DNA of 64,000 nucleotides from Gracilariopsis chorda. Lineage: Eukaryota > Rhodophyta > Florideophyceae > Gracilariales > Gracilariaceae. The DNA is taken from assembly GCA_003194525.1 (NCBI GenBank), contig NBIV01000170.1, positions 109,643-173,642 of the forward strand, written 5' to 3'. The position numbers were made by a program, and so were the translations under genes. Positions 32,872 through 43,509 of this stretch are shown piece by piece; the first letter of the stretch is position 1; the number at the start of each line of letters is the position of its first letter. The notes beneath the pieces were generated by a model. That model was given only the letters and a program-made list of their open reading frames with translations. It did no database searches and was not told where the DNA came from.

Positions 32872-35127
32872 ATGGTGAAACCTAAAAGGAATGCTCAAGG
32901 GTCTAGCGCCCCATCGAGCCTTGCAGGTGGACGCTCAGTTCCCCCGGTGCATCCAATTTTGGATAACCCGGAGGAACTGTTTCGTAACCAATCTGGTAAA
33001 GCTGACCGTTCGGCAGACCCATTGGTGGGTCCGCGTTCGGATACCGTTGAGGAAAGACCTTATGGTGAAATGGTTGAGGAGATCTGGCCTCTTCTTGAGG
33101 AGCGAGCAAAAGATTTCGTGACCGTAGCGGTGCAGGATGCCGTAACTAAAAAGGTTGACCTCAGAAGTGGAGAAGTTGAACCCAATTTGGATGTGGACAC
33201 AGTTACCCGAGTGGTGACTGACCGTGCGGTTGTAGAAGTAGGACCTAGAATACCGGAAATGATGCGCGAGTATCTCCGGACAGATGCGAGGGAAGATATT
33301 TACCGTGTGGTTCAGGACCTATGGATTACCGAAGGTTATGCTGAATCTAATACCGCAAGGGTCAAGGTGGCTCAAGCTAGATCCCAAGAGGTACTGAAGG
33401 GTTTCTCACAATATCCTCAGTCTTTAAGGGCTGGCAGTGGGGACCATAGTGGTGATTTGGGCCGTGACCGAAAGGGCTCAGGGGCTGATGTCCCTATAGG
33501 TTACTTTTTGCCCAAACCAATTGGTATCGCTCGAAAGGGTGCCAAAGGAGGTGACCCTGAGGGTGATTGGTCCGACTCAGAGGATGAGCGGCGAAGAAAC
33601 CGTAAAGGTAGGAAGAAGGAGAACCGTCGAGGTAGACAGAGGAAGAAGGATTCGAGCCCTACGTCGTCGAGTTCAGATACCGATTCGAAGTCCTCGGAGG
33701 ATGACCGTAAAGGTAAGAAGAAAAGAAGAAGTGAAACCAGAGGGTCTAAGAAGAAATCAAAGGGAACCCTCAAGGGTAGGAATCGAAGGAATGATTCTGA
33801 TACCAAATCAGACACGCTTTCGGACCTAGAGGTTATTCAGCCGTTGAACGACTTGTTTACCAAGGCGGTTGACTATCGTACCTATAGGTTGCGGAACAAA
33901 TCTCCGGACTACATCGATGCGGTAGCCCAGAGGATTACTAAGCATCACAGGAAACTCAGTTTCCAGATGGGTGATACTGTATTTACCGGTGAGGATCCCA
34001 TCGCGGTGATCAAGTTTCTACAGAAGTTCAAGATCGCATGTGACCAAAATGGGTTTTCCGAAGGGGCTGCCATGTGGTTGTTCCAGTGCTACCTTAAAGG
34101 ACAGGCCTACCATCTCCTGCAGGGGCGCCTTCGAGGAAATACCTTAATGGTTGATGAGGAAGGGACAGAGATGTTGGAGACTTACCCAGAAGTCGTCAAC
34201 TTTCTTTTGGAAACGTACGCGACCGATGAGGTGATTCAAGAAGCCTACTCAGAAATGCTTCCTTACCGTCAGCGGTCAGGACAAACCGAAATGGAATTTT
34301 CTGTTGGGCTCTGGAACCTCGCGACCCGATGCGGTAATGTAATCACGTCCACTCGGCTGAAATCTATGTTATCAGATAACATCGACAAAGCCATAAGGTC
34401 TCAGGTTCGTAATTATCTGACGACTAACCGAAAGGTGGATTACAACGCCCTCGCAAGGTACCCACAGGGTCTTGGTGACACTCTCCGCATGGGAAGGAAA
34501 CCACCTCTTGGTACTACCACAAAGGAGAAACCGAAACGGGCAGTGATGGAAATCGAGGAGGATACTACCACAGGTGGTGATTCTTTAATCAGGATACCGA
34601 CTGGTACTGCCATTCATTTAGTTGCGGTACCACAAGGTATTTCACGACCATCAATGGTGGGGAGCTGGTCAACTATCCCAGTGGTCACGCCTCAGTCCGT
34701 CACTCCTCCGACCAGGAAGGCAACTCAATCGCCAGCCTCGGTTAGTAGCAGTGGACCTCTTAGGGATACACCAGTTGGTTCTAGTTCGTCTTACGCCACC
34801 GCTGCTGGTGAGGAACGAAAACTAACTTCTATGGGAATGAGGGACCTTACCACTGGACGTCTTTTGTGCTGGTTCTGCCTTTTGCAGGACCACGTCGCCT
34901 ACAGGTGTGATAAGTTGCCACCAGGTCTGCGAGATAGCCTCGTGCAGTCTAGCAACATAATCATTCCAACCTGTTCGGTGTCGAGAAGAATTCACCAATT
35001 GGTAAAACGTCCACCGCTTCGGGATCCCGACAAGTCAATTTATTGGAAGAGAAACCGATCTTGGAAGAGCCCCCTGCCGCCGAGCAGGAGGAAAACTAAA
35101 ACCGGTTGTAGTAGAGGCCACACCTAA
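32872..35127 (+). CDS. Gag polyprotein of the nested gypsy element
   Basis: An open frame of 751 codons from the ATG at 32872. The frame is open from 32800 only with a GTG start. A long charged N-terminal region contains a Ser/Arg/Lys-rich segment (about residues 235-330, GRKKENRRGRQRKKD). The capsid part follows, from EDPIAVIKFLQKFKIACDQN through GAAMWLFQCYLKGQAYHLL and SVGLWNLATRCGNVI. Near the C-terminus is a CCHC knuckle CWFCLLQDHVAYRC (about 34867-34908). It would build the particle and bind element RNA. Pol follows after 7 nt in another phase. Dense ACC...GGT palindromes run through the gene. Confidence 0.85.
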   Translation: MVKPKRNAQGSSAPSSLAGGRSVPPVHPILDNPEELFRNQSGKADRSADPLVGPRSDTVEERPYGEMVEEIWPLLEERAKDFVTVAVQDAVTKKVDLRSGEVEPNLDVDTVTRVVTDRAVVEVGPRIPEMMREYLRTDAREDIYRVVQDLWITEGYAESNTARVKVAQARSQEVLKGFSQYPQSLRAGSGDHSGDLGRDRKGSGADVPIGYFLPKPIGIARKGAKGGDPEGDWSDSEDERRRNRKGRKKENRRGRQRKKDSSPTSSSSDTDSKSSEDDRKGKKKRRSETRGSKKKSKGTLKGRNRRNDSDTKSDTLSDLEVIQPLNDLFTKAVDYRTYRLRNKSPDYIDAVAQRITKHHRKLSFQMGDTVFTGEDPIAVIKFLQKFKIACDQNGFSEGAAMWLFQCYLKGQAYHLLQGRLRGNTLMVDEEGTEMLETYPEVVNFLLETYATDEVIQEAYSEMLPYRQRSGQTEMEFSVGLWNLATRCGNVITSTRLKSMLSDNIDKAIRSQVRNYLTTNRKVDYNALARYPQGLGDTLRMGRKPPLGTTTKEKPKRAVMEIEEDTTTGGDSLIRIPTGTAIHLVAVPQGISRPSMVGSWSTIPVVTPQSVTPPTRKATQSPASVSSSGPLRDTPVGSSSSYATAAGEERKLTSMGMRDLTTGRLLCWFCLLQDHVAYRCDKLPPGLRDSLVQSSNIIIPTCSVSRRIHQLVKRPPLRDPDKSIYWKRNRSWKSPLPPSRRKTKTGCSRGHT

Positions 35128-35134
35128 CCGGAAT

Positions 35135-38100
35135 TTGGAAGGCCATTCGATACCAAAAGGTTTGCATGACACCGTAGCCGAAGAGGTTGATGACCATGCA
35201 GCACCGACGCCGGTTATGTTCATGAAGTACAATAACTATAAAGTTGGTGTTTCGCTATGTCTCTCACCTTCCCATACGGTCCCTGCAACTTGCGTGCTCG
35301 ATACCGGTGCCGGTCCGTGCATAATGAATGCTCGAATTTTACCTGAGTCGGTATTGCGAACACTGAAGCAGGAACGTCTGTCCAACCCTTTGTTAGATGC
35401 AAACAACCGTCCTCTAATGATTCGAGGAACGCTGACCACTATGGTGCAATTGGGAACCTGAAAGGTAGGAGTGAAGTTCTTTGTCGTGGACCGATTGGCT
35501 ACGGATCGTATCCTGGGAACGAGATTTATTGACAGTCACGTCAGATCGATATTCCCAGGATCGCAGGCAGTCCTTCTCCGTTACGGTGGAAGAGTTGCCA
35601 TTCAAGGTCACACGAAGACCAACAAGGAATGGAGCCGAACACCGAAGCGGAAATTGCCAACCAACACGGTTTCCAACAAGGTTCGACTCACGAAGAAGGT
35701 TTCTATACCACCTATGCACCAAGCCACCGTCACGGTTTCATGCGCTTCACCAGGTCTGGTTACATTGCAGAACCATCCGAGGACTGCAGAACGGCACTTA
35801 ACCTTAATGGCAAATGGAATTCTGGAGAACGTACCGCACAGACCCTTTCAGGTATACCTCAGCAAATTCGGAAACCACGCGGTTCACTTACCTAAGAATA
35901 CCGTTATAGGTATCGCTCTACCTGCCACAACAGGTGTATTCAGTTTGCAAACCGAGTTCGGCGAGGTCGCCTCCGCTAAGGAAGGGGGGAGGGACTTGTT
36001 CGCACAAGACCAAATGGTATCGAAGAATGCTGATGGGAAGACCGTACTGGTGGATACTCGAACCGACTCGGTAGAAGCCAGGAAGAAGCTGGAGCTGGAC
36101 CCAGTGAAGGATTGGAGAGAGGAAGTTCACGTTGGTGACGAGTACGAACAGTAAAAGCGCCGAATCCTCCGTCTCCTTGAGAAATTTGAAACCATGTGGT
36201 CAGGCCACCTTGGGGAGATCAAGGCGGCTGAGCACCACATTGACATGGTTCCGGGCGCTAAACCTATATGGCAACAACCTTACCGTGCAGGTCCTAGAGC
36301 CCGAGGGGTGGAGTTAGAAGAGGTGGAACGGATGCTCCGTGAAGGGGTAATTGAGCCTGCGCAGTCGGAATGGGCGAGCCCAGTGGTTTTGGTTCAACTT
36401 CGTGGAGATCCCCGTATGCGGTTCTGTATCGATTACAGAAAGCTGAACAATGTGACCATACGGGATTCCTATCCTATACCAAGAATGGACGAGTGCATCG
36501 ACTCTTTAGGAGATGCACAAATATTTACAACGCCGAATGCCAATTGTGGTTACTGGCAGATGCCAATCAGGAAGGAGGACCGAGACAAGACGGCCTTCAC
36601 TTGCCATGCTGGTCTCTACCAATTTACTCGGATGCCATTTGGTCTTTGTAACGCGCCCGCTACGTTTTAGAGAGCGCTTGATATCATCCTCTCAAAAGTG
36701 AAGTGGGGAACCGCATTGGCATATTTGGATGATGTAATCATCTATTCCAGATCGGTGGAAGAACATTTCGTTCACGTCCGTCAGGTTTTGCAACTTTTAC
36801 AAGATGCCGGAGTGACGTTGAAGCTTCGTAAGTGCTTCTTTTTCGATACCAAAGTGGAATATCTTGGCCATAAAATTAGCCCAGGACAGCTTTCGGTAGC
36901 TAAGAGGAATCTACGTGCCGTTCGGGAGGCGAAGGTACCACAGTCGCAAACCGAAATCAGGTCCTTTATTGGTTTATGTAACGTGTACCGAAAGTTTGTG
37001 AAGGGGTTTGCGACAATAGCTGCCCCCCTGAACAAAAAGCTCCTAAAGGGTCAACCTAGGAGGTTCGAAACCCTTTTGGATGAGGAGATGGATGCTTTCG
37101 AAACGCTCAAGAAAGCACTCCTCAACCCACCAATATTGGCCCTACCCAAAGCTGGTGACAGGTATACCCTTGATACGGACGCGTCAGATGCTCAAGTTGG
37201 TTGCTGCCTCATGCAGGAGCAAGAGAACGGCGACAAGTTACAAATTGGTTATTGGAGTCGAGCGCTTACCGATGCGGAGAAGAACTATACTACTACGGAG
37301 AAGGAATGCCTAGCAGTTGTGTGGAGCATGTTGATGCTTCGACCTTACCTATATGGTGAACGGTTTACCTTAAGGACGGATCATGACTCCTTACGGTGGA
37401 TACTCGGACTTTCCGACGCCTCTGGTAGGTTAGCCCGTTGGAGGTTACGTCTCTCAGAGTTTGAGTACGACGTAGGGTACCGTCCTGGTATCAAAAACAA
37501 GGTGGCTGACTCACTGTCACGGCTTAGTACCGAGGGGCTTGAAACCGAACAGGTGGAAGACGATATTCCCTGCTTCATAATATCGTCGGACCCAAGTGGT
37601 AAATCGGAAGAAACCTTAGACGGAGTTTGGGAATTACCTGGAGAAGGTGAGCTTTGGAATGAGAATCTTTACAAACAGGTCATGGCTCTTGAGGATATGG
37701 ACGTGACGCCCATCTCTCGGGAGGAGTTTCTTCGGGAGCAAGCAAGCGATGCATATTGCAAATCGCTTGCGGACCAAATAGGTAAGAAGGCATCACAGTT
37801 CGACATCGACCTTAATGGTTATCTGGCACGGAAATCAGACCTCGATGGGCTACTCCAAAAGGTGGTGCCGAAGACCTTATGGCCGCGAGTACTGTATCTT
37901 GCTCATTTCCCAAGATTGGCTGGTCATCCAGGTGGTACGAGGACTTACTATACCCTCAGGAGGCAGTTCTACTGGTCACATATGGCACACGATGTGTACT
38001 CCTTCGTGGCGCAGTGCGAGTCCTGCCTGAGAACCAGAGGTGGTGTACGCAAACATAGGAAGTACCTCAAGTTGTTTCCAGCTGCGGCTCCTATGGCGTT

Positions 38101-39397
38101 TGTAGCTATTGACCTCCTAGGTCCACTACCAAGAACCTCAAGGGGGTACCAATACGTCATGGTAATCATCGATCGGTTCTCGAAGCTCACTCGAGCTATA
38201 CCTCTGAAGGATACGAAGAGTACCACCCTGGCGGTAGTGTTTCTGAACAACTGGATTTACCCGTATGGTGCACCGCTTTACTTGCTGACCGATAACTGTT
38301 CTAACCTCGCATCGAAGTTTTTCGAGGCAGTTTGTAACCTACTTGGTATAAAACACTACTTCACTACCGCCTACCATCCGAAAACCAATGGTCAGGTGGA
38401 GAGGTTTAACCAAACACTGGTCGCGAGGTTGCGTTATTATACTGAGGAACACCAAACTGGTTGGGATGAGCTGGTTCAGCCGTTGACTTACGCCTACAAC
38501 CTTCAGGTACACCGCTCGACGCAGACGACACCATTCGATTTGGTACTATCACGTCACCCTCCTGGTATAGTCTTTCAAGGTGAGCCCGCAGGCGAAGCAC
38601 CAGCTGGTTCTTTAACTCCCGCACAGGTCAAGAGGAATACCTTATTGAGGTTGAAGAAGGCTCTGAAGTACGCGGAGAGCAAACTTACCACCAACCAACA
38701 ACGCTACAAAGCCGAATACGACCTAAAGGTGAAACGCGTGGTATCTGTGGAACCTGGTCAGTACGTCTATTTGGACGTGCCACCAAAAGGTTCGAGCCCC
38801 AAACCTGGTGATGAGGCTTACGACGAAGAGATTAACCGCGAGGTAAACTCTAAGTTGCTGCCAAAATCTACTGGTCCCTATAAGGTTTTGAAGTCTGCAA
38901 ACCAAACGGTAATAATCCTCCAAGATGGTCTGCACAATACGGTGTCCATCGACCGCGTATCGGTTGCACCTGAGACGGTTCAACACCGTATAGAGGTGGG
39001 AGAACGCGCGCGGGATCTGCGAGCAATTAAGCTTCGCGTCGTACCAAATGGTGGTGAAGGACCTCTGGAGGTTGATGAAGGCCACGCTGGTAGCGACCCG
39101 GACTATGTCCCTCCCGCGGAGGAACCCGGAGACCATCAAGGTGGAGTCGATGGTACCCATAGGGTTGACGCTACCGACGCGTCGGACCAACTGGTAAATG
39201 CGCAAACATCGGACGAATATCCTTTGGAAGCCATTGTGGGCCATGAATACACCTCTGAAGGTCTGAAGTACCGCATCCGGTGGTATGGATGGGGGCCGGA
39301 CGGTGACTCTCTTGAACCACCGTCGACCATCCCACGCAACTTTGCCATTAGGTACTGGCGGAAGCGCGGGGAACCCATCCCATCCGAAGGGTACTGA
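35135..39397 (+). pseudogene. Pol polyprotein of the nested gypsy element
   Basis: A single phase encodes the whole pol, broken only by TGA at 35459, TAA at 36152 and TAG at 36668. Protease: TCVLDTGAGPCIMNA (about 35290). RT: MRFCIDYRKLNNVTIRD, TRMPFGLCNAPATF and ALAYLDDVIIYSRS (about 36713-36755). RNase H: YTLDTDASDAQVGCCLM and FTLRTDHDSLRWILGL. Integrase: HFPRLAGHPGGTRT with CESCLRTRG, then FVAIDLLGPLP, LLTDNCSNLAS and NGQVERFNQT (D, D, E all kept). The C-terminus is chromodomain-like, LEAIVGHEYTSEGLKYRIRW. The TAG lies where relatives have Gln in ATFQRA, a C-to-T change. It may have been mobile very recently or be moved in trans. Confidence 0.92.
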
Positions 39398-40686
39398 TCG
39401 AGACCACGTGGTATATCAGTTCAAGGAAAGGGGAGCACATGGCCTCCCTCATTGTACAGAATTGTTACTAACTACCAACCCACTGGTAACTGGATTCTAA
39501 CGGTACAAAGTCAACACACCAACTTGGAGAGAGATGAGGCGCCACTCGGCTTGTCGCCGAGGCGTCTATCCGCTACGGTGAACGCGCAAGGCACGCGCCA
39601 CGAGCGCGCCGTACATGCGCGTCGCTCGCGCCGCACACGCACCGTGCCACGCTGCACGCAGCGCGCGCATGTCACCAAAGTGGTTCAATTTGGAAATTTT
39701 GGAGAGTTACCTTGAGAGGGAATGCCGCCGGCAGCGCAAGGCAACGTGGTCGGTAACCGATTCGGTATACACTCTAGTGTGTAGCGGTAGCGCGCTGGCA
39801 CGCTTAAAAAAATCGAAGTCTTTTGAGACTGCCGCGCGCGCAAATCGCGCATTCCCAGTCTCTGAAACCGCCTGGTTTCGGAGATACAGACCAAATGGTG
39901 AATCGACGTTTTTGATACCATTTGGAGGGGTAATTTCCGGTGCAAATATTTTGATTCGCCTTTCAAGTAACCTGTGAGGTCTGGCTCGTCGCGCGCGCGC
40001 ATACGGCCGCAGGGAGTATGCGTGACCGCCTAGTACCATTGCTGGACGGCGCCTGCGCGCCCGACCTAATGGTTCGAAATGGCCACTCCCTGCGCAGTAA
40101 GATGCTCCATGAGCTCAGACCATGTTGGCTAGGAACAAGAAAGCGAAGAGATGGTTATGCAGGAACAGGACGGTTTATTGACCACTGCAGGGCAGACTAA
40201 GATAATCTATCGACCGACTGGTTAAGGATAGTCATCCATCATGGGAGCGACATTCGGGCCGCCGGCAGGTTCAGGAGCGGTAGTTGACGGGCGGCTAGCG
40301 CGGCGCGCCAGCCCGGCCACGCCCCCAATTACCAGCTGGGCCATCACCACGAGAACCACTGGGGTCGGCCCTGTCTGGTAGGCGGTGTAACTGTATAGGG
40401 TAAAGGGACCAATCCGGGTGGTCAAACTGCTGACCAAATGGTCCGCTTACTGGAATGGGCCAAAAGGTGGTTTGCAACAAAGTCCGACGGAAGTCCGACG
40501 GGAGCAAACCAAACTCACCCATGCGGGCTTCGTCTTGACTGGTCGCGGTGGCCACATAGGGGCCTCACAGGCGAGTGCCCTTCCCCGCCAAAGGTGGTAA
40601 AACAAATGGTGAGCACTGGCGCTGGACAGCCCTTCGAGGAGAAACTTAGCATCCACGGGATCGTGGCTCAAGGTAGGAAGGAGGTC
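39398..40686 (+). other. 3' untranslated part of the nested element with polypurine tract
   Basis: About 1.3 kb without a gene. It contains a GC-rich stretch around 39590-39670 with alternating GCGC and many further palindromes (for example ACCAAATGGT near 39890). It ends in the purine run GGTAGGAAGGAGGTC (40672-40686) directly before the 3' LTR, the expected polypurine tract. Confidence 0.75.
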
Positions 40687-41234
40687 TGTCGTACAATGAG
40701 CGCTACGTTCTGGTTAGGAGTCAGAATGCGCCAAAGTGGTATTGGACTGGCCCTGTTGGCCTTCAGACTGACGACGTGGGTGTTGATAATTTTGTATCTA
40801 TTCTACTAATTTTTAGAACTACCTATATAATTTGTATAACTAGATGGATATTTAGAGACGCACGTGGTGCACCTGTACAGGTAGTGGTGCACCAGACGGT
40901 AAGTCTTACACGTAGCATAGGTCGCGTTGACCTTGCAGCTACACTTAGACGCTGCCGAGGTCCGCACCTTCACGGCATTGTAAACTAAGCACCATCGTGG
41001 TGAACCCTTGCCTTTCAGGTCGAGAACTACCAACTAGTCAGGTTTTGTACGTCTGTTACTGCCGTTGCGCGTCGTTACCAACACGGCCCCGGCTAGGTAT
41101 CACACCTACTGTACCACTTGGTATTCAGGTGCTCTATTTCCCTACTGGTTCTTATTTTTATTCTTTCACCTTACAGGTTGAGCTCACCAGAGCTCCCTAG
41201 CACAGCCGCTGTCAGACCCGTTGGTTTAACGACA
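40687..41234 (+). repeat. 3' LTR of the nested element
   Basis: 548 bp, the same length as the 5' LTR, followed by GTTTC at 41235-41239. Confidence 0.95.
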
Positions 41235-41239
41235 GTTTC

Positions 41240-42369
41240 CAGGGATTCTGAATGTACTACTTGCAAGTTAGCCGCTTGCGGATCCTTCCTGCCTTTTTCA
41301 TTGCATTTGTGCCCGGGTTTCTAGGATTATTCGCATTCAAAAAAACGGGCTTCTTTCCTCAAACGTTTCTTAGTTTCCGAGTCAAGATGCTTTCCTTTCA
41401 CGTTCCCATCTTCTTCTGTTTTGCACCGATGCTTCTATTTGGAGTGTTTACTGGATCCACAATGGCTACAGTGCTTCTTCTTGGTCTTTGTTTGCTTCTG
41501 CTGTTCAGTCTTGGTCTTCATAGAGGTCTGTTCGGTCCTACGATTGGACGTGCGCTACGATTCGAGAGTGATCGCGCTCGAGATTTCATCAGCTATTGAC
41601 ACGGGAGGTGTTCTGTTATTTGTCCGTTTCCACCTATTCAATGTGGCTGCACGAGCCACGTGCATCACGTCTTGCTGACATGGTTCCAGTCCTTGAATAA
41701 ACACTGCTACAGGGGTTTCATCATCGTCTCGGCGGCTAGTGAGAGTCATCAAGCTGGTGAAACGATCGCTGTACTCTTGAACGGACTCTGAATTGGATTG
41801 GCGGATGGTCATGAGGTCTCTTATCAACTTATCTCTGATCGCCGGGGACTCAAAATGATGGAGCAAATTTGCGTGTACCTCTTCTCATGTCAGGTTGGAC
41901 AAGTTCCGCTCTGCCCATCGTCGGTCATAACCATTCAAAGTAGTCAGAAGTGCTGCAAACCAACGCTGCTGCGGTATTTCATGCGCTGAAAGCAACGTCT
42001 GGATTTTGCCAAGAAATTCAAATGGGTCCTTGATAGATACAGAGTCATGACTTCTAAATGATGGCAGGTTAGGTAAACGGGACGGTGTGGTACGAGTAAA
42101 GACTGATCCAACGCTACGTTCGTCTGCATTTGCCGGGGGAAGCAGAGATCGTGTAATCTCTATTCTTCGTTTCGTGTTATCAATTGTCTGCATGACATCA
42201 TTACGTTCCTGTCTAATTCTGTTCATCTGTCGTCTGTATTCTTTGGTCTGTGAGGCGCCCAATTTCTCAACGTTCAAAGATTAAGCTCGTAATACTCTTC
42301 TTCCAACTTCGAATAGGAGGCAAATAGCGACTTCATCTCCATTTCCTGACGCCGTAGCAATGATTCCAT
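41240..42369 (-). pseudogene. Gag of the interrupted minus-strand gypsy element
   Basis: The ATG at 42369 opens MESLLRRQEMEMKSLFASYS, with a frame slip near 42285. It continues in the frame with EYRRQMNRIRQERND, SIKDPFEFLGKIQTLLSAHE and AALLTTLNGYDRRWAERN, then after 41885 with LIRDLMTIRQSNSESVQEYS and TPVAVFIQGLEPCQQDVMH, a Ty3-type capsid. Nearer 41450 is CSHCGSSKHSK*KHRC, a zinc knuckle interrupted by a stop. The frame runs to the insertion site at 41239 and resumes at 32159. Confidence 0.8.
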
Positions 42370-42439
42370 CACGGCTGAGGAGCTGTCTGTTATCGTTCTA
42401 CCACGCTAACGATAGAGTAGTTCGGTCGATCGAAAAAAA

Positions 42440-42689
42440 TGTGTTGCTGAGGTTGGGGGTACTGGAGTTCGATCAGACACCTGCCGGTTGTTCTGGTTTA
42501 CTGGGCCCACGGAGTCCTTCTTATAGGACTCCTGGGTTGCTACTGACATCTACTACCTAGGATGCACATTCTAAAGCGCCAAAAGGGGTAACAGTCCAAC
42601 CAGAATAGGTTCGTCTGATTCCAGATGAATTCAGAGGTTGCTCGTTGGGTAGCTACTTCAGTCTGCCTGATTGCGTGTCCATCACCACA
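42440..42689 (-). repeat. 5' LTR of the minus-strand gypsy element
   Basis: 250 bp matching 28598-28847 with about seven substitutions and no indels. Flanked outside by AAACC (42690-42694). No clear TGG-type primer-binding site follows it on the inner side. Confidence 0.93.
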
Positions 42690-42694
42690 AAACC

Positions 42695-43509
42695 CATCTC
42701 CGTCGCTTAGCAGAACACCTTTTTCTTTCAACAACGCACCAATGAAGGCAATGTCGCGATATCCCTATGATTGACACATCAAACCATTTTTGCGACATCA
42801 AGACACAGGAACCATAACCCCGCTGAAAGATTTGCAGAGCGCAGCGAGTGCATTGCTACGTGTTGTTGGTCCTTTCTAGAACAATATGTGTAGTGTCAGC
42901 GTGCTGCAGATCGAAGATGCTATCAGTACGAACTATCAGTACTGATAGTGTCTTCGATCTGCAGCACGCTGACACTACAGATTTGCTTTTCGCAATACCT
43001 CGGCACATTCGGTAAATTGAGCTAGGGAGCAAGCACACAAGAATCGGGCGCTATTAGATCGCCGTTGGCTCTTCGTATGTGCTCAGGAATTCGAAGTATC
43101 ATCTTCGAAGAGCTTGTAAAAAAACTTAAACCCATTCCTATTGGCTGAGATCCATCTGGGGGCCTTTTCATATCTGGGAGTTCAACGGTCATGTTTAGGT
43201 TCCTGTACCTTACCAGTTGTGGAAGGGCTCTCGGTCCATCTTCTTTGCCCCACAACTTTCACAGTCATCTTGGTCACTTTCGCCTAGTCTGCCGGCTAGT
43301 ACTAAACTTTGGGCAAAGAGTAACACTATCTTCGCATACCTTTGTCCCCATTAGAAAGTTCAAAAGCAGTATTCTGATTCTTGTTCCCAAGCGCATGTGA
43401 ATTTAAGGCCACCAATCCGTTGGGCAGCAGATGACTGTTCTAAGAGGATCTTTCCACATACATCATTGTGAGGAACAAGAATTCTTGTCTTGGCACTAAA
43501 AACCACACC
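42695..43509. other. Non-coding flank with long hairpin
   Basis: No gene seen. It contains the 41-bp hairpin at 42889-42979. The promoter of the membrane-protein gene at 43510 should lie at the right end, but I see no clear TATA box. Confidence 0.5.
42889..42979. ncRNA. Candidate small-RNA hairpin, 41-bp arms
   Basis: Arms 42889-42929 and 42939-42979 are reverse complements over 41 positions, with two T/G oppositions at 42918-42919 against 42949-42950. Both would be G-U pairs in RNA read from the plus strand. The loop is nine bases, GAACTATCA. The outer 29 bp (TGTAGTGTCAGCGTGCTGCA and on) and an inner 10 bp pair perfectly. Length, loop size and near-perfect pairing fit a miRNA-type precursor or a foldback or inverted-repeat transposon end. 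No ORF or retroelement uses the sequence. Calling it an ncRNA is inference; the fold itself is visible. Confidence 0.45.

Larger units (their letters stand above)
32165..41234 (+). mobile_element. Complete Ty3/gypsy element, palindrome-saturated, nested
   Basis: Two 548-bp LTRs (32165-32712, 40687-41234), a primer-binding site, gag, pol, a polypurine tract and a 5-bp GTTTC duplication are all present. By my reading the LTRs differ at about 11 positions with no indel (about 98% identity), so it is fairly young. Gag is open. Pol is one uninterrupted phase of about 4.26 kb with three single-codon stops. It integrated into the gag-pol of the minus-strand element. Throughout its length it is full of short ACC...GGT palindromes. 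Its pol is a sister of the element at 57.1 kb. Confidence 0.95.
28598..42689 (-). mobile_element. Minus-strand Ty3/gypsy element split by a later insertion
   Basis: Both 250-bp LTRs (28598-28847 and 42440-42689) are present with TG...CA ends, and the outer flanks carry the same 5 bp, AAACC (28593-28597 and 42690-42694). Reading on the minus strand, gag (42369-41240) and pol (32160-28950) are separated by a complete plus-strand element at 32165-41234, flanked by GTTTC at 32160 and 41235. Taking out the insert and one GTTTC copy leaves one continuous reading frame across the site, which shows the insert landed in gag-pol. The LTRs differ at about 7 of 250 positions by my reading, more than the insert's LTRs, as expected for the older element. 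Confidence 0.92.

Noticed and set aside
71-39397. Alternative genetic code to explain in-frame stops
   Set aside because: All three stop codons occur within the element genes. The two host-like ORFs and the antisense gene end at normal stops with none internal, and stops fall at different places in different elements.
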